The position numbers were made by a program, and so were the translations under genes. From the NCBI GenBank assembly GCA_029204225.1, contig MU832003.1, forward strand, positions 28,248 through 92,247: a DNA stretch of 64,000 nucleotides, read 5' to 3'. The DNA is from Diphasiastrum complanatum. Taxonomy: Eukaryota; Streptophyta; Lycopodiopsida; Lycopodiales; Lycopodiaceae. The notes under the pieces are model-generated. The model did no database searches and was not told the origin of the DNA. It was given only the letters and a program-made list of their open reading frames with translations. Shown here one piece after another: positions 34,346 through 46,770 of this stretch. Every line of letters begins with the position of its first letter. The stretch's first letter is position 1.

Positions 34346-35039
34346 AGTATTTTTTTTAAATCTAGCCCTAAAAGATTAGGATTTAAAAATTTAAGCAGCG
34401 TGTTTTTTTGGGTTTTTGGCTCTTTTTTCTCTCCTAGCCTATATTGCAAGGGTAAGTAAGTTAGGGCTGTGCGAGGGTAGGGTTAGATGAGTTTTTTTTT
34501 TTTTTTTTTTTTTAAATTTGAACCTGCGAAACTTCAGAATGAAGAACAGAAAAAAAATTACAAAGAAACAAAACATCACAAATGAGAAGTTGAAGTGTTT
34601 CTCTTTCACTTGGAAAAATCCAAAAGAAAATCTTCAGAATTTTGGCTAGACTGACCCACCTCCACTAATTTGATAATAACTTCCTCAATATTGATCCAAA
34701 TCACAAAAACTCAGTACCTCCAAAAAGATAACAAGAAGCTCTATCAGCCTGTAGAATCAGATCAATGATTGAATGTGACTTGATAGGTCAAATTCACAAC
34801 AAAATAGGGCTCAAATTTTTAAAAGAAGAAAATTAGCAAAACTAGAGCTAGAAAACAAGATTTGTCATAACTTTTTGGATGCTAATCCAAAAGACCTGCC
34901 ATCTGGATCAGATCAAATCTAAGACAATGCTGTAAAATCTTATGTAAAGAAAGTTGAGATTAAAACTCAAAAAAATCTGGAAAATTAAAACAAATTGAAA
35001 GAAAATTTCTAATCACCTATTTTTACTGCTTTTGGGAGA

Positions 35040-37808
35040 TTGCAAGCTTATCATGAACCCGAAGATCAAGTGCCAGAAACACAAGAAGTTTACGATGGAC
35101 CATCGAAACCTATGAATCTTGCTGAACCAAGAGAGGTTGAGAAGATTGTTCAAGTTGAAACACAACTTACATCAAACCAATTCAATGCATTAAGAAAGTT
35201 GTTGATCAAATATCAAGATTGTTTTGCTTGGACATACAAGGATTTTAAAGGGATTCCTACTTCAGTAATCGAACATACCATTCCCTTGATACCTGATGCA
35301 GTGCCAAAAGTGACAAGATTTTATCGTTGTAATTCGAACGTCACAGTTCTTATCAAGGAGTTACAAAGGTTACTAGAAGCAAATTTCATTTATGAAATTG
35401 AGCATACTGAATGGGTTTCACCAATTCTCGTCGTTCCTAAGAAAAATGGTAAATGAGAATCTATGTGAACCTAAAGGCCTTGAATAAAGTGATGCACAAA
35501 GATCACTTTCCATTACCTTTTATAGAAAGCATATTGGATAATCTTGTTAGAGCAGAACTCTATAGTTTTTTGGATGGATTCAGTGGTTATAGTTAAGTTA
35601 AAATTGCACATGCGGATCAACATAAAATAGCTTTTGCAATAGAATGGAGAACATATGCTTCTAAAGTCATGCCATTTGGACAATGTAATGCACCAAGCTC
35701 ATTTCAACCGGTTATGCAACTTGCTTTCAAGGAGTATTTGTAGAAATTTATTGAAATTTATCTGGATGATCTTGCAGTCCATAGTGTTGATACAGACCAT
35801 CAGGACCATTTGGAAAAAGTATTTGAATGTTGTCGTAAGTATCAAGATTCCTTGACTCCAGAAAAATGTCAGATTTGGATTACTCATGGAGTTGTTCTTG
35901 GGCACGTGATGTCAAGACATAGAAATTGCTACAAATTATTCCAAAATCAAGGTTATTGTGGAGCTACCTCTACCAGGAACAATTCGAGGAGTTTACATTT
36001 TTATGAGTCATGCGAATTATTATTGATATTTATTCTATTCTTTGCTGAGTTGGCACAACCTATATATAAGCTTACTATTGTACCAATTTGGACAACTGAG
36101 CAACACGAACTGCTCTTGCTTTGACCCATTTGGTCATATAATCTATTGCTATGATAATATATCTGGCTTGAGTACCTCTTTCCTCAGGATGAATAAGACC
36201 AACATACTCAAGTCCCCATTTTCAAATGGTACTTGTGTCATACTGGATGTAAAGGCTCATAGTTCTGCGTCGTAGGGCGACGTGATCGTTGACATACATC
36301 ACATGACTGAATATATTTCATAGGCCATCAAGATCATGATTACAAAATTTTCAAACTGTAATATTGGATGAAAAATGTCCTCCTTCCATCCCAACATGTG
36401 AAAACATGATTAGATCATGCACTTCATGTAGAAAAACACATCTTCTTAGAATATCATCAACTCCACGATGATACAATTGTCCTACAATCAATTGATAAAG
36501 TTGTGTCTTTACAATCGATCGCTCTCATTGATCTTTGGTCAGAGATTCGTTAGTTTGGCCTAACATCATATATTCAACAATATTAGTTGCCTAATCAGGT
36601 ACTGCTTCAACATAAAATAATGCAATATTTGGTAGGTCATCATCGACTTCAGTATTGAACAGGTGTTGCCTGTATTCTTGAGACATGATCTACAAGATAA
36701 TGTTGTTTACCCTTCTGAACCACAACTCGGAAATCAAATTCAGTCAATAATACTAATCATCTTGCAATGCGTCCTGTATTGCACATCTTGTTTACTAAAT
36801 ATAACAAAGGATGATGGTTAGTATAAAATGCAAAATGTGTCGCCATCAAATAATGTCAGAATTTCTTTATTGAAAATACCATAGCCAACGCTTCCCATTT
36901 TGTAGTGGAATAAATCTTTTCAGAATCACTAAGTTTTCGACTGGCAAATCTGATAGGGTAATACTTCTTGTATGTGTCAAAACTGATCCAATGACATATT
37001 TTGATGCATTAGCATGCACATGGAATTCAATTGTCCAGTTTGGAACTCGTAGGATCGGTGCCAAAGCTAAGGCTTTTTCGATGCAAAGACTACGGCTAAG
37101 TTCTTATATGAGAATATCACTGTTAGATTTGGGTGTCTAGTCGAGATCGTGAGTGATCATGGAACGCATTTTATCAATGAAACAATAAAGTGTCTGTTGG
37201 AGGACTTTTTTGTTATTTATCAGTTTAGTACTCTTTATTATCTGAGAGGTAATGGACAAGTAAAATCTTCCAATAAGATTATTTGCAATATTATGACAAA
37301 GACAGTGGAAGCAAGTCGTTATGATTGGGAACATAAACTTCATGCAACATTATGGGCATTCAGGAAAGGTTATAAAGATAGTACGAACCAGACACCATTT
37401 CAACTTGTTTATGGTCAAGATGTCATTGTGTCAATCGAATTTCTAATACCATCTTTACGCATAACAACAATTGAACATTTGGATGACACTAAATCTTTAG
37501 AACTATGTCATGAAGCTTTGCATAAACTTTGTGAAACCAAATTGATGGCAGTCCATACACTAGCAGCAGAGAAAGCTCGTCGCAAGGCATGGCATGATCG
37601 TCGTTTACAAAAGAAAGATTTGAAAGAAGGAGATATAGCAAAATTGATCAAAAAAAAATTGAAATTTATAAGTGAAGGACCATACAGAGTTAAAGAGATA
37701 TTATCATATGGAGCAGTTATCTTGGAACACGTGGATGGTAGAAGATTTGATACCCCAGTGAATGGTAGTCGAATACGCAAGTTTTGGCAGCCAGATCTAC
37801 CAGCGTGA
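35040..37808 (+). pseudogene. Ty3/gypsy pol with an inverted middle segment
   Basis: The plus strand encodes gypsy reverse transcriptase from 35040: LAEPREVEKIVQVETQLTSN, WVSPILVVPKKNGK, then after a stop DHFPLPFIESILDNLV, MPFGQCNAPSSF and the catalytic IYLDDLAVHS near 35760. It ends in the connection region, FAELAQPIYKLTIV (about 36045-36085). The integrase C-terminal half is at 37070-37808, in sense: KTTAKFLYENITVRFGC, IVSDHGTHFI, ASRYDWEHKLHATLWAFRKG, TPFQLVYGQDVI, and the end GAVILEHVDGRRFDTPVNGS. The part in between lies on the opposite strand (separate entry). The integrase piece is open for 219 codons. Upstream gag and protease are not visible. Confidence 0.85.
36105..37070 (-). pseudogene. 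Inverted segment of the same gypsy pol: RNase H and integrase N-terminus
   Basis: Minus-strand reading from 37070 gives the gypsy RNase H (KALALAPILRVPNWTIEFHV, then HANASKYVIGSVLTH). The linker DDDLPNIALFYVEAVPD comes next, then the integrase zinc-binding domain (IVKTQLYQLIVGQLYHRGVD, ILRRCVFLHEVHDLI, then HVGMEGGHFSS), and finally IIIAIDYMTKWVKARAV at about 36150-36110. This is exactly the block missing between the plus-strand RT, which ends near 36105, and the plus-strand integrase, which resumes near 37070. Both ends match their partners in register, so a single inversion of about 965 bp explains it. Confidence 0.8.
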
Positions 37809-39890
37809 TTAAAGATCTATTCATTTTTTACTTTTGTTGTTTTTCATTACTTGTTGATTCTTCTTTTGGAAAAGACAATATTTTTTTAAAAAACTGGAGA
37901 AGAAAAAAGAATGATGAGCAAAAGTCAAAATAGTCATCAGACCAAACAAAGAGAAAGGAGTGTATTTTCAGCAATCAATTCTTGATGGAAAATGACTAAA
38001 AAGTCATTGTTTTAGTCAGATCTTGAACACACAATCATATAAACCTTTGTCAAGTTGCCAGATGATACATCCAACTCAGATCTACTTATATTGAGTCGGG
38101 GCGAAAGTTGGTTTGTAGAGAAAATACTTGTTTTGAAGCTAAGTGAGAGTACAGAGATATGCCACTTTTGTCGAACATGCTACACTCATTATGAACCTTC
38201 GCCAATGTGATAGATGGATTCAGAATACCAAAATTAGGTTGGGAAAAGGTTGAAACTTTGAAAAAAGTCATTAATTATAGTACCTACGTGAAGGATGCAC
38301 TTAGGCGAGGGTTGAACCTTTGCCGAAAATTTTGGAAGCTATTTTCACAGTACTGAGCATGAATTTTTGTTCAAAATTGATGAGCCAAACTAGTATTTTG
38401 TCTAATAGACCTCCAAATTAGCATATAAAAGGAATGATTTCAAATTCATTCCTCACTTTTGCTAGCGAAGCTCTTGCAATTTTTTTCCGTGATCAAACTT
38501 CTCTCATCTCCATATAGCTCTCATTTATACTTTCCAACCTACTACTTTCAGTTTCTCGCTTTCTACTTGCCATATGTCTTCTATTGAGTCAGGTACCTGT
38601 ATTTCACCGCGTTTTGTTGTTCTCCCTGATGTCCCAACCAATGTTTTTTGTTTAAAAATATAAATTAGATGATGAAGTTTATTTCAAATTTAGACAATAA
38701 AGTTTCTAATTTATTTACCTGAGACTTTTGAAAGTACAACTTCTGAAACAAACGGAACGTCACCTACGAATACCTTGTGCTCGCTATCCCCAGTTAGCTA
38801 ACAGAGCTTTGAGTCGCACACCATAGGATTGTTGGGGACGTCATGCTCCCAATGCAACTGGATTTCTCTACAATTACGTTGAAAGCTGAGGGTATTCTCC
38901 TGATAAATTTTTTGGAGGGAAGGCCCTAAACTGTAGAGCCAGTCTCTCTTGAGAACAAGATCTGTGCCATTCTGGTGTAAGCTATTTTACTTTTATGATT
39001 TTTGAACTTTTGGTGATCTTGAAGCTTCTCTTTTAGAGCTTTCTTGATGGAGTTTGTGGTTCACATGCCTACAATCGCATGAGAGCTTTGATCATGCTCT
39101 AGTTTCAGGCCTCGTCTTATGAATGATCATTAATGGTGAATAATGGACTCTTACTTTGCCTATTTTGGTAAAGTTTTGCTATCTTTATCTATCTTCTTGA
39201 TTTCTTGTATTTCCATAGAAAGTGCCTAACATCAAGAAACATAATTTGGAAAAACAAGAAGTTGATTACTGAAAGGTAATGGATTGAGTTAAGCATTTTC
39301 TTATCTATTTAAGAGACGTATGTCAAGTCCCAAAAAAAGATGAAACGTATAGAAGATCAAGCTACTATAGTTGTCGACCTTATTATCCAAGGTCTTCCTA
39401 AAGTCATATTGTATCAAAATTGATGATAGTTTGTTGCTATGTATATGGTGTTACTACTATTTAGGCATTATTTTAGGCATTATTTTATTGTAAATTTGAC
39501 TTTAGAATCGTATAAGCAAATTTTGGTGTTTTTGTTAAGTGGTTACTTATTCTCTTTCTCATGTGTTCTTTATGCTTCTACTTATTTTCAATGATTGTGT
39601 TACGTGGTCACAAGGATGTGTAAGATGGTTGCTAGTCTACAAGATCCCATATAATGAGTCTCCCATTCCCAAAAATTTGGTGTCAAAGCAAGTTTCTTGC
39701 AAAGTTTTTTGGGCTTTATTAAGAGACATGCGATTGCTGAAAAATAATTCTAGCCAAATCTAAGTTGTTTGTGAGCCAATGGAGCATTGCAGGCACTCTA
39801 CAGAACTAGCAACACCTCAAGCTAGCCAATGGCTGTCACGTGCCAACCTGAGCATTGAAATATCTAATCCATTCATAAACACTTGCTTTA
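37809..39890. other. No gene seen
   Basis: AT-rich sequence after the gypsy integrase. The first kilobase probably contains the element's 3' end and LTR, but I could not place a purine tract or LTR edge with confidence. The remainder has no convincing coding frame. Confidence 0.4.
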
Positions 39891-39950
39891 GACCAATGGG
39901 ATAACTCCACTTTAAATTTAGACCCATGGGATAACTCCACTTTAAATTTA
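39891..39950. repeat. 30-bp tandem duplication
   Basis: Two adjacent 30-bp units, each starting GACC(A/C)ATGGGATAACTCC, differ at one base. This is a recent slippage or small duplication in otherwise unique sequence downstream of the Whirly gene. Confidence 0.9.
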
Positions 39951-40152
39951 GAACTTGCTGAACACTATGAATTTGAAGTGCAATGCAATAGGGTTACAAA
40001 ACACTATGAATTGTGTACTCCATGTGAAAAGTGCGTCATTTATATACTTGCATACTTGTGTACTCGTACGTGAAAGACTAAAAGTCTTGTCTAGACTCCA
40101 ATACATAAGGATAACAGCTTTTGTTATAGCCTCAAATACCTCTGCACTCATG

Positions 40153-40170
40153 CACACACACACACACACA
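40153..40170. repeat. (CA)9 microsatellite
   Basis: Nine uninterrupted CA units in the flank downstream of the Whirly gene. Confidence 0.95.
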
Positions 40171-40505
40171 TGGGTAAGTTTGTGAAAATAGGTCAAAAAG
40201 TGTGACTGGTACATTCTCTAGTTTGGAAGGTCAAAAAGACTATCTACTACTGGCAACAAAGCCTTAAAATTGGCCAAAAAGCCTTACAAACAAAAGTTTG
40301 CAGTGTCCATGCCACGTATACCTGACAGCAAATTACCCTTTTACTCAATTATCAGATAATTGGAGATGCTCAACAAAGAGCAACATCAGCCATGACTCAT
40401 CTACTAAAAACAGCAACTCCCACTACTCATGCTAAGCTCTAAGGGAAGGGAGTCTAGGCAGAGATGCAGGAGTCTGCGGAAATCAGAATGAAAACTAAGA
40501 GGTCC

Positions 40506-43500
40506 TTACTTCGCCCATTCTGGAATAGCATCTCTTACAAAGTTTGGATTGCTGAAACTTGAATCCTCTGACAGCATAGTATCATCAAGTTTGAGGGGAT
40601 CAACAAATACATGCCAACCCAGCAAATGTGGTATGATATACTGCAGATTGGAAGTAAAAAGTTAGACGAAAAAACAAAGCTGCGCAAATTGTGGATATCT
40701 GTAGAGACCACTGATAAATATGGACATGAATTAGGAAAAGAAAACCATAGTAAGTGCCAAGAGAACCTTTTAGCAGAAACAAAGACTACTGAAGAAAACT
40801 TCAATAAATCCCAAATACCTATCAGATGATATAAGTACCAGTATACATGAGTCGACATACATACATTTATTGTAGACCGCATGACAGCAAATTCAGACTT
40901 TGATATTGGTACACCCAATCGCCCTTCAAATTGGTCGACTTTATTGGACACATCTGCACATTAACCAGTTCCCATGGGATATGAACACTTCCATATTTTT
41001 ATCATAATGAAACAGGGATAGACATGAAGCATAGCTGCCACGACTTTCAGAGATGACAGGCTATCAAAGACTTGAATAAAAAGAGGCTGGTCAAACAAAG
41101 AAACATGAAAGTCAATCTTGCACACTTCTATATATGTGCAACTGAATGAAGCAAAAGTCCTGGAAGTAACGCAACTTTGAAGCTAGAAGCCTAGGGTAAA
41201 CAAATGAGCAAGAACATTACTCAGATTAAAAAAGTAGCCAGATCTGTCTGTCATAGGTTCAACCTTAAAAACCTTTCGTATCATTCCAGCATCGCTACAA
41301 TCAAGTGCAATACAATGGCTTAGCAGATTAGAGTTTCATTCATGCTGAGCATTCACTACTCGTGGTAAAAAGCTTCATATTTGTTCTAAGAGCAAAATAA
41401 GGTAATTCACTTCATCTTCAAAAATTGCTTGATCCCAATTGCGAATGAATAGCTTGAAAGCATTGTTAAGAGTCTTGCTTCTGTATTAGCTCTAAAACCA
41501 AGCAAAATACCTTCTGAAACAATCATTCTTGAAATAGCTGAATAAGAGTCAATTTCTTTTTCCTTAATTTCTAAAGAATGTTTAAAGTGAAAAGATCGTA
41601 TCAAATCACATGACGGCTGCCTAAATCTAAGTTTTCTTTCAAGAATACCCACAAAACCTGCATGTGCAGTCAACAAACGTGCAGCATTCGATACATTTAA
41701 GTGTAGAATACGTGCTACCAGAAGTAACTGTAAGGTTTCTATCACTAGAAGCCAATTGAGAAATGGAATATTAAAGTACTTTGATGGTACTTCTGTTCAA
41801 GCCCAAGTTAGATACCTTTTCCCCATGTTTGGATCATGAAAAAACTCACATCCCCCATCCGGTGCAAGATTAATTAATGTTCCAAGCTCTGTGACAGATA
41901 GAGCAAAAATCTGCAGGAAAAATCAGATAATTCTAAATTTTCAGATGTCCATATTTCAATTGGATGAAAATCACGACGCAAATTCATTTTGGGATTATAA
42001 GCTCATTCAAAAGCAATACTAGTGCAGGGCATGGACCAACACAATGTTGGTACCATTACCAACCTGAATTCTTGCCAGTGGTTAATGCCCATTAACATTG
42101 TCCAAAATAAGCACTAATACCGGATCTTGCAAGGTAGAGACTTTCAAACAAACATAGAAACTGCCCAGCAAGCTTCACAATTATCTAGCGCTACAAAACC
42201 TGTGCTCTTCATAATGTATATAGAACAGAGACTGGTGCAATTCACAATCACCTGCTTTTTATTCCAGTCATATATTCTTTGACTCGTTGCAGGTGCAATC
42301 TCCATGAACACAGTGCCTTCTTTCAAAATAGCAGCACCGCCATTCTGAGAAAAACAGAACATTCAAATCAAGGTGTGTCGAAAGCACAAAAAAAAAATTT
42401 CGCAGACGAATTACAGTTGGAAACGGCATTTTCAGGTGCTAATCAAATATCATCCATCAGAACATGTTCTATCTACGCTGCGGCTGAAAAATAGCATTGA
42501 CTTCATGCAGACACCGTAAATGTTTTGAAATTTAAGAAGACAACATGAGTTACATCTAGCAGTTTGAATAGAGGTTTTGAGGGTCTCATTTTCATGGCAG
42601 ATTTGCCTTTGTAGACAGCAAAATCCACAAAAATTTTCCGTGCTTGATTTCCTGCAACAGAAGTACCCGTGCCTTCAATCACAATAAGAATTGGGACTCA
42701 ATACATTTGACATATATGGCAAGCATAGTTAGCAGCACAACCAGATTTCAACAAAGGCAACAGGCATTTTTCTAGAAAAACAACGACTATTTGTATGCCC
42801 TGCCCACGATAGATAACCTACTGCCCTAGTCGTCCTTGATAGATTCCACATGTTTGGTAAAATATCTAACCAATTTCTGTTTTCATATCAAGGAAGCCTT
42901 TACGTAGAACAGGCTGGCAATGTTGTTAGTAAAGAAATAAAGATCCGGCAGGTATAACGTGTACCTGGAGCTGGAGGAATTGCAGCAGAAGCAGTGCAGT
43001 ATCTCAAAGTTGGGGTTGCTTCGAGCCGTGACAGTTTCATAAATCCATAGCCTGGTCTTCCAAGATCACTGATATCTCTTACAACATCACGATAAAAGTT
43101 TATGGAATGAAAGAAAATAGCACAACTGAAAGAATTATTAATAAAAACACCAAGGAAATAATGTCCAGGATCGATGTTACATCTAACAAAATTGCATGGC
43201 AGCTTTCTATACTAGTAAAATTTGATTCATACTATCAGCACCCATCAGTGGTTGAGAGTTAAATCATGCTTTACAAACAGCCCTTCCCCCTCCTTGATAG
43301 CTACAAGATCTTCACATCTAGTGTAGCGGGGGAGTTCTACGTTTATCTACATTGATCGTCAAGAAACCCACATCCAATTCCTTATATATAACAGCTAGAA
43401 TCTGAGTTTGAAGCATGACAAGGTAACCAAGCCGAAGGCAAAAAGCATGCACTAAAATTCACCAAATTAAAAAACACACTCAGCATCCAACAGCCCACCT

Positions 43501-43566
43501 CGTGGATCGCCACTGCAGAGGCAGCACTGCTCCTCGCAATGGGGAAGCTAATCCTTTCATCATCAT
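40506..43566 (-). CDS. WHY2: Whirly single-stranded DNA-binding protein, eight exons
   Basis: Plant-specific Whirly protein. Family members form tetramers on single-stranded DNA in organelles and limit error-prone repair; some also act as nuclear transcription factors. Exons on the minus strand, 5' to 3': 43566-43499, 43068-42965, 42651-42554, 42344-42252, 41910-41816, 41294-41221, 40953-40865, 40640-40506. All introns are GT..AG and phases agree, giving 251 residues; Arabidopsis WHY2 has about 238. The first 22 residues (MMMKGLASPLRGAVLPLQWR..) lack acidic residues and carry Lys/Arg, as in a mitochondrial presequence, which is why I favour WHY2. The domain shows YKGKSAM (71-77, the KGKAAL motif), RIYDWNKKQ (113-121), GCEFFHDP, GYFFNL, SKSEFAVM and IIPHLLGWHVF, and ends in PEWAK. 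Exon 2 has a second in-phase acceptor (after 43126) that would add 19 residues. Organelle targeting is inferred. Confidence 0.9.
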
Positions 43567-43899
43567 CCTCTCTTGCTGGAGTTTGAGTTCTTCCTGTCTG
43601 GTTTCTGGAACACGCAGTAATTTGCATCAAACTACAAATATAATACAATTGTACAAACAACAGACAAAGGATATCGAAAATTTAGAAACTAGATACTCGT
43701 AACAGGATAGACACTAATTTAGATACAGAAAAGAGATTGTAGAGTTGATCATAGAGGTGGCAGCCAATCACTCGATTTGCCTCCAACAGCCGACTTAGTG
43801 AAAGATAATTAATGAAAAGTAGAAGTTGCAGGCTTATGCTTTAATGGTTACAATTTTCATGAGGGGATCTACTTATTTTGCACCTTGCCTTTGGTGATA

Positions 43900-44319
43900 T
43901 GAGGGGCCCAAGCAATGAGACCAATCCCCGTCTCTTATTAGCACGTCCTTGGTTGGCCGCGACCTACTTCAGCTCCGGACGCACGTCCCCAGGTGCGTCG
44001 CTGTTGCTGCCCGCGCCTTGTACCTGGCCTCCTCCTTGTTTGCTTGCCATGTGGCATGGCCCAGTTTAGCCCATAATTGTTTGGGAGAAAGCAATGTGCT
44101 TGTATATATAGTGAAAATGCCCAATGTATGACTTGCACGCATGAACGTGAGGTCGTGGGCGTCGTGCTCAATGAAAATCTTTTGGTGCCCATTAAAAAAT
44201 GGTACCCAGGCCGGCACCCACGCGGCCACAGCCCTGCGAAAATTGTGGTGCCCAACGAGGTGGTCCCACCACCTCGCCTTCGTGTGCGTGCCAATTTGCG
44301 CTTGACACGGAGACGGTGT
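43900..44319. other. GC-richer block upstream of the Whirly gene
   Basis: This block begins about 330 bp upstream of the Whirly start codon on the minus strand, so it may include distal promoter sequence. It contains GTATATATAGTG at 44103-44114 on the plus strand. Long overlapping frames on both strands show no recognisable protein. A segment at 44165-44215 loosely resembles part of the GC-rich block at 34130-34170. Confidence 0.35.
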
Positions 44320-44503
44320 ACACACCACTGGCCAGTATGTGCACGACATCTATCTCGCCACATCAGCATGTTTCAACACATGTTGTGCGACCCCGTCTAA
44401 ATTTTTTGTCAACACACCACCGGCCAGTATGTGCACGACATTTGTCTCGCCACATCAGCATGTTTCAACACATGCTGCATGACACGTGTCTAAATTTTTT
44501 TTC
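44320..44503. repeat. 92-bp tandem duplication
   Basis: Two head-to-tail units of 92 bp start at 44320 and 44412, each beginning ACACACCAC(T/C)GGCCAGTATG and containing TCTCGCCACATCAGCATG and a run of T. They differ at roughly ten positions. Confidence 0.9.
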
Positions 44504-44598
44504 AACCATACTAACACATGTCCGGCAGAGGGTGTGGCCCACATCTGACCATGCATTGTCACGTTGCAACATGTGTCAATACACGTGTCAATTGGGCC

Positions 44599-44601
<3 letters not shown>

Positions 44602-44663
<62 letters not shown>
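44602..44663. repeat. Compound (CT)n(TG)n microsatellite
   Basis: About 23 CT units (44602-44647) followed by about eight TG units. Open frames spelling Leu-Ser or Arg-Glu repeats across it are artefacts of the repeat. Confidence 0.97.
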
Positions 44664-44699
44664 TTCCTGTCTTTCTATGCATGTTCTATGTCTCTATCT

Positions 44700-46600
44700 C
44701 TGATTTGAACTGCTCTGTCAAAACATTTTCTTTTTTCTGAATGCAAAATACACATATGGACGTCGAAAGCACATCCAGCCAGGCTATGTAGTCATGGGGA
44801 TGTAGTCATAAAAAAATGAACCATTTTGATTGGCATCCTATTGTAAATATTGGTTCTTAAATTATGAAGCCTTCAAAAACCTCAAAGATATGTAAGTGTT
44901 TGTTTAAAATTTTGAAGGATCTAACAAACTTCAAACAAAACTTTCAAACTTTAAGATTCTAATTACATTGTCTAGATTACCCAACTATTGCATTTGATAT
45001 GTTTTTGTTTAACAATAATTTTTTTTCTTTTTCTAAATCATTTGATTTGTGTTGATGTAGGTGAAAATAAAGGTATGAAATGCCTCGCTCCCGACATTCA
45101 ACTATTGTTACATTTTTCAACAAGTTGAGTATGTGTGCTTGAATTTGAAAGTCAAATGTTCTATTAAACTATTGCAAAACAAGCACCCCATCATCCATGT
45201 ATCTAACGTTTAAACCATCATATATAAAACAAGAATGATGTGGTATTGTAACACAAAGGCCTTGCCACGTCCCATGTTGTATTTTAACATTTTGTGAAGA
45301 TTAAAAGAATGTAGAAGAATAGCTTGGCGAAATTTTGACGATTGTTCTTAACTTATACAGGAAATGTTTTATGGATTGTGATGATGTTTTTCTTTTGCTG
45401 ATCCAAGAGTTATGACAAGGCCTTTGTGACATAATACCACAATAATAACTTGAATACAAACATTTGATGACATTGTGTTTGGAATGAATGATGTTTGGTG
45501 GCTTTGCATTTTGTGGTAGAATTATATTGGACATTGGTCACACCAATATGCATAAGTTCATGATTATTGCAATTTGTCCATATGTGGTCAAATTATAAGT
45601 TGTATAGAGTTATCACTTCTTTGAAAGTATTTTTAGTCCATGATGTAATTTTGAAGTTATTGAATAGGTGAACTAGGGTTCAAAATTTCAATATTTAAGT
45701 CACCTTTGGAGCACATTGTGGAGAATGCAATAGCAATTTGATGTTTGGTTTTGGATGCTTGTATTTAACTATTATGTGCATGTGGAATGGTGTTCCTTCG
45801 TTGAATATTACATGTGTTAATTTAATATTGTTGGTGTTGAATGTTGTGGCTTTGTAAGCAATATATTGTTTTTCCTTTCTCAAAAATCCATGATCAACAA
45901 TCTTGTGGAATCAACTCTATCAGATGACCAAAAGGTTATCTAGAAAAAAACAAAAAACACATAGTTCTTTGTTTATGAAATACATGTGAAATGTTTAATA
46001 TAGCATTCTACTAAAAATCAAAAGATGCTTACTTTCTCGTCAAATCCATTTGCCACATTTAGTATGTCCAGATTTGAATAACATGGTCCAACTTCAATCA
46101 TTGTAATAGTTATTGTTGCGTGATGTATAGTTGTTTCTCCCTAGATTTTGCTGTATGATTTTTTTTTTTTCACAATTTTCATAAAAACTTTTGAAGACTA
46201 ATCTTAGGAAAAATTTCTAAACAAGTGTTGAATTGCGATAATTTTGTTATTGTTGTAGTTGGTTGCATAATGAGAGTGTAATTAGAGATACCTCCTTCAC
46301 CCTTGGAATTTTTCTCTGCCACTACAAAATCTCTAATTGAAATACAATAAAAAAAAATTCAGGTATTATTTTTGTCAATAAAGAGTGTGATTGTGTTGTC
46401 ACCGCTTTCATCAATTGAATCAAAATTTTAAAAAATTGCGTATGTTACAGTAATTGTATTATTCCAATTTCCATATTTTGCCTAGATTTGACCCACAAAT
46501 AAACTACCTCTACTATTGGGATGCACATCATAAATTTGATTTACTAGATCTCAGCATGAATGTGTTGGACTAGGTGCCTTTCTTGTTTCTTGACTAATTT
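44700..46600. other. No gene seen
   Basis: AT-rich sequence without a convincing coding frame, RNA gene or transposon domain on either strand. I looked for copia and gypsy motifs and found none. Confidence 0.5.
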
Positions 46601-46770
46601 TGTTCATTCGATAAGATGCTTTAGCTTGTACCAAACTTAGCTTGTCAGTTTTATCACTGTAGCGCAGGCATCCCAAAGGGAGCCGGGAACCACGACTTAG
46701 CTTCCCAGCCTTCAACTCTTGCCATCCAAACCCACTTGACATACAAGCAGCCAACTCGCCAACAACGATC

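Noticed and set aside
43878-44400. Overlapping frames on both strands upstream of the Whirly gene
   Set aside because: Same GC effect; no recognisable protein and no splice-consistent model.
44455-44708. Frames encoding Leu-Ser or Arg-Glu repeats
   Set aside because: They are translations of the CT/TG microsatellite.
45301-45883. Minus-strand short frames in the AT-rich stretch
   Set aside because: Biased composition and no similarity to transposases or host proteins that I recognise.
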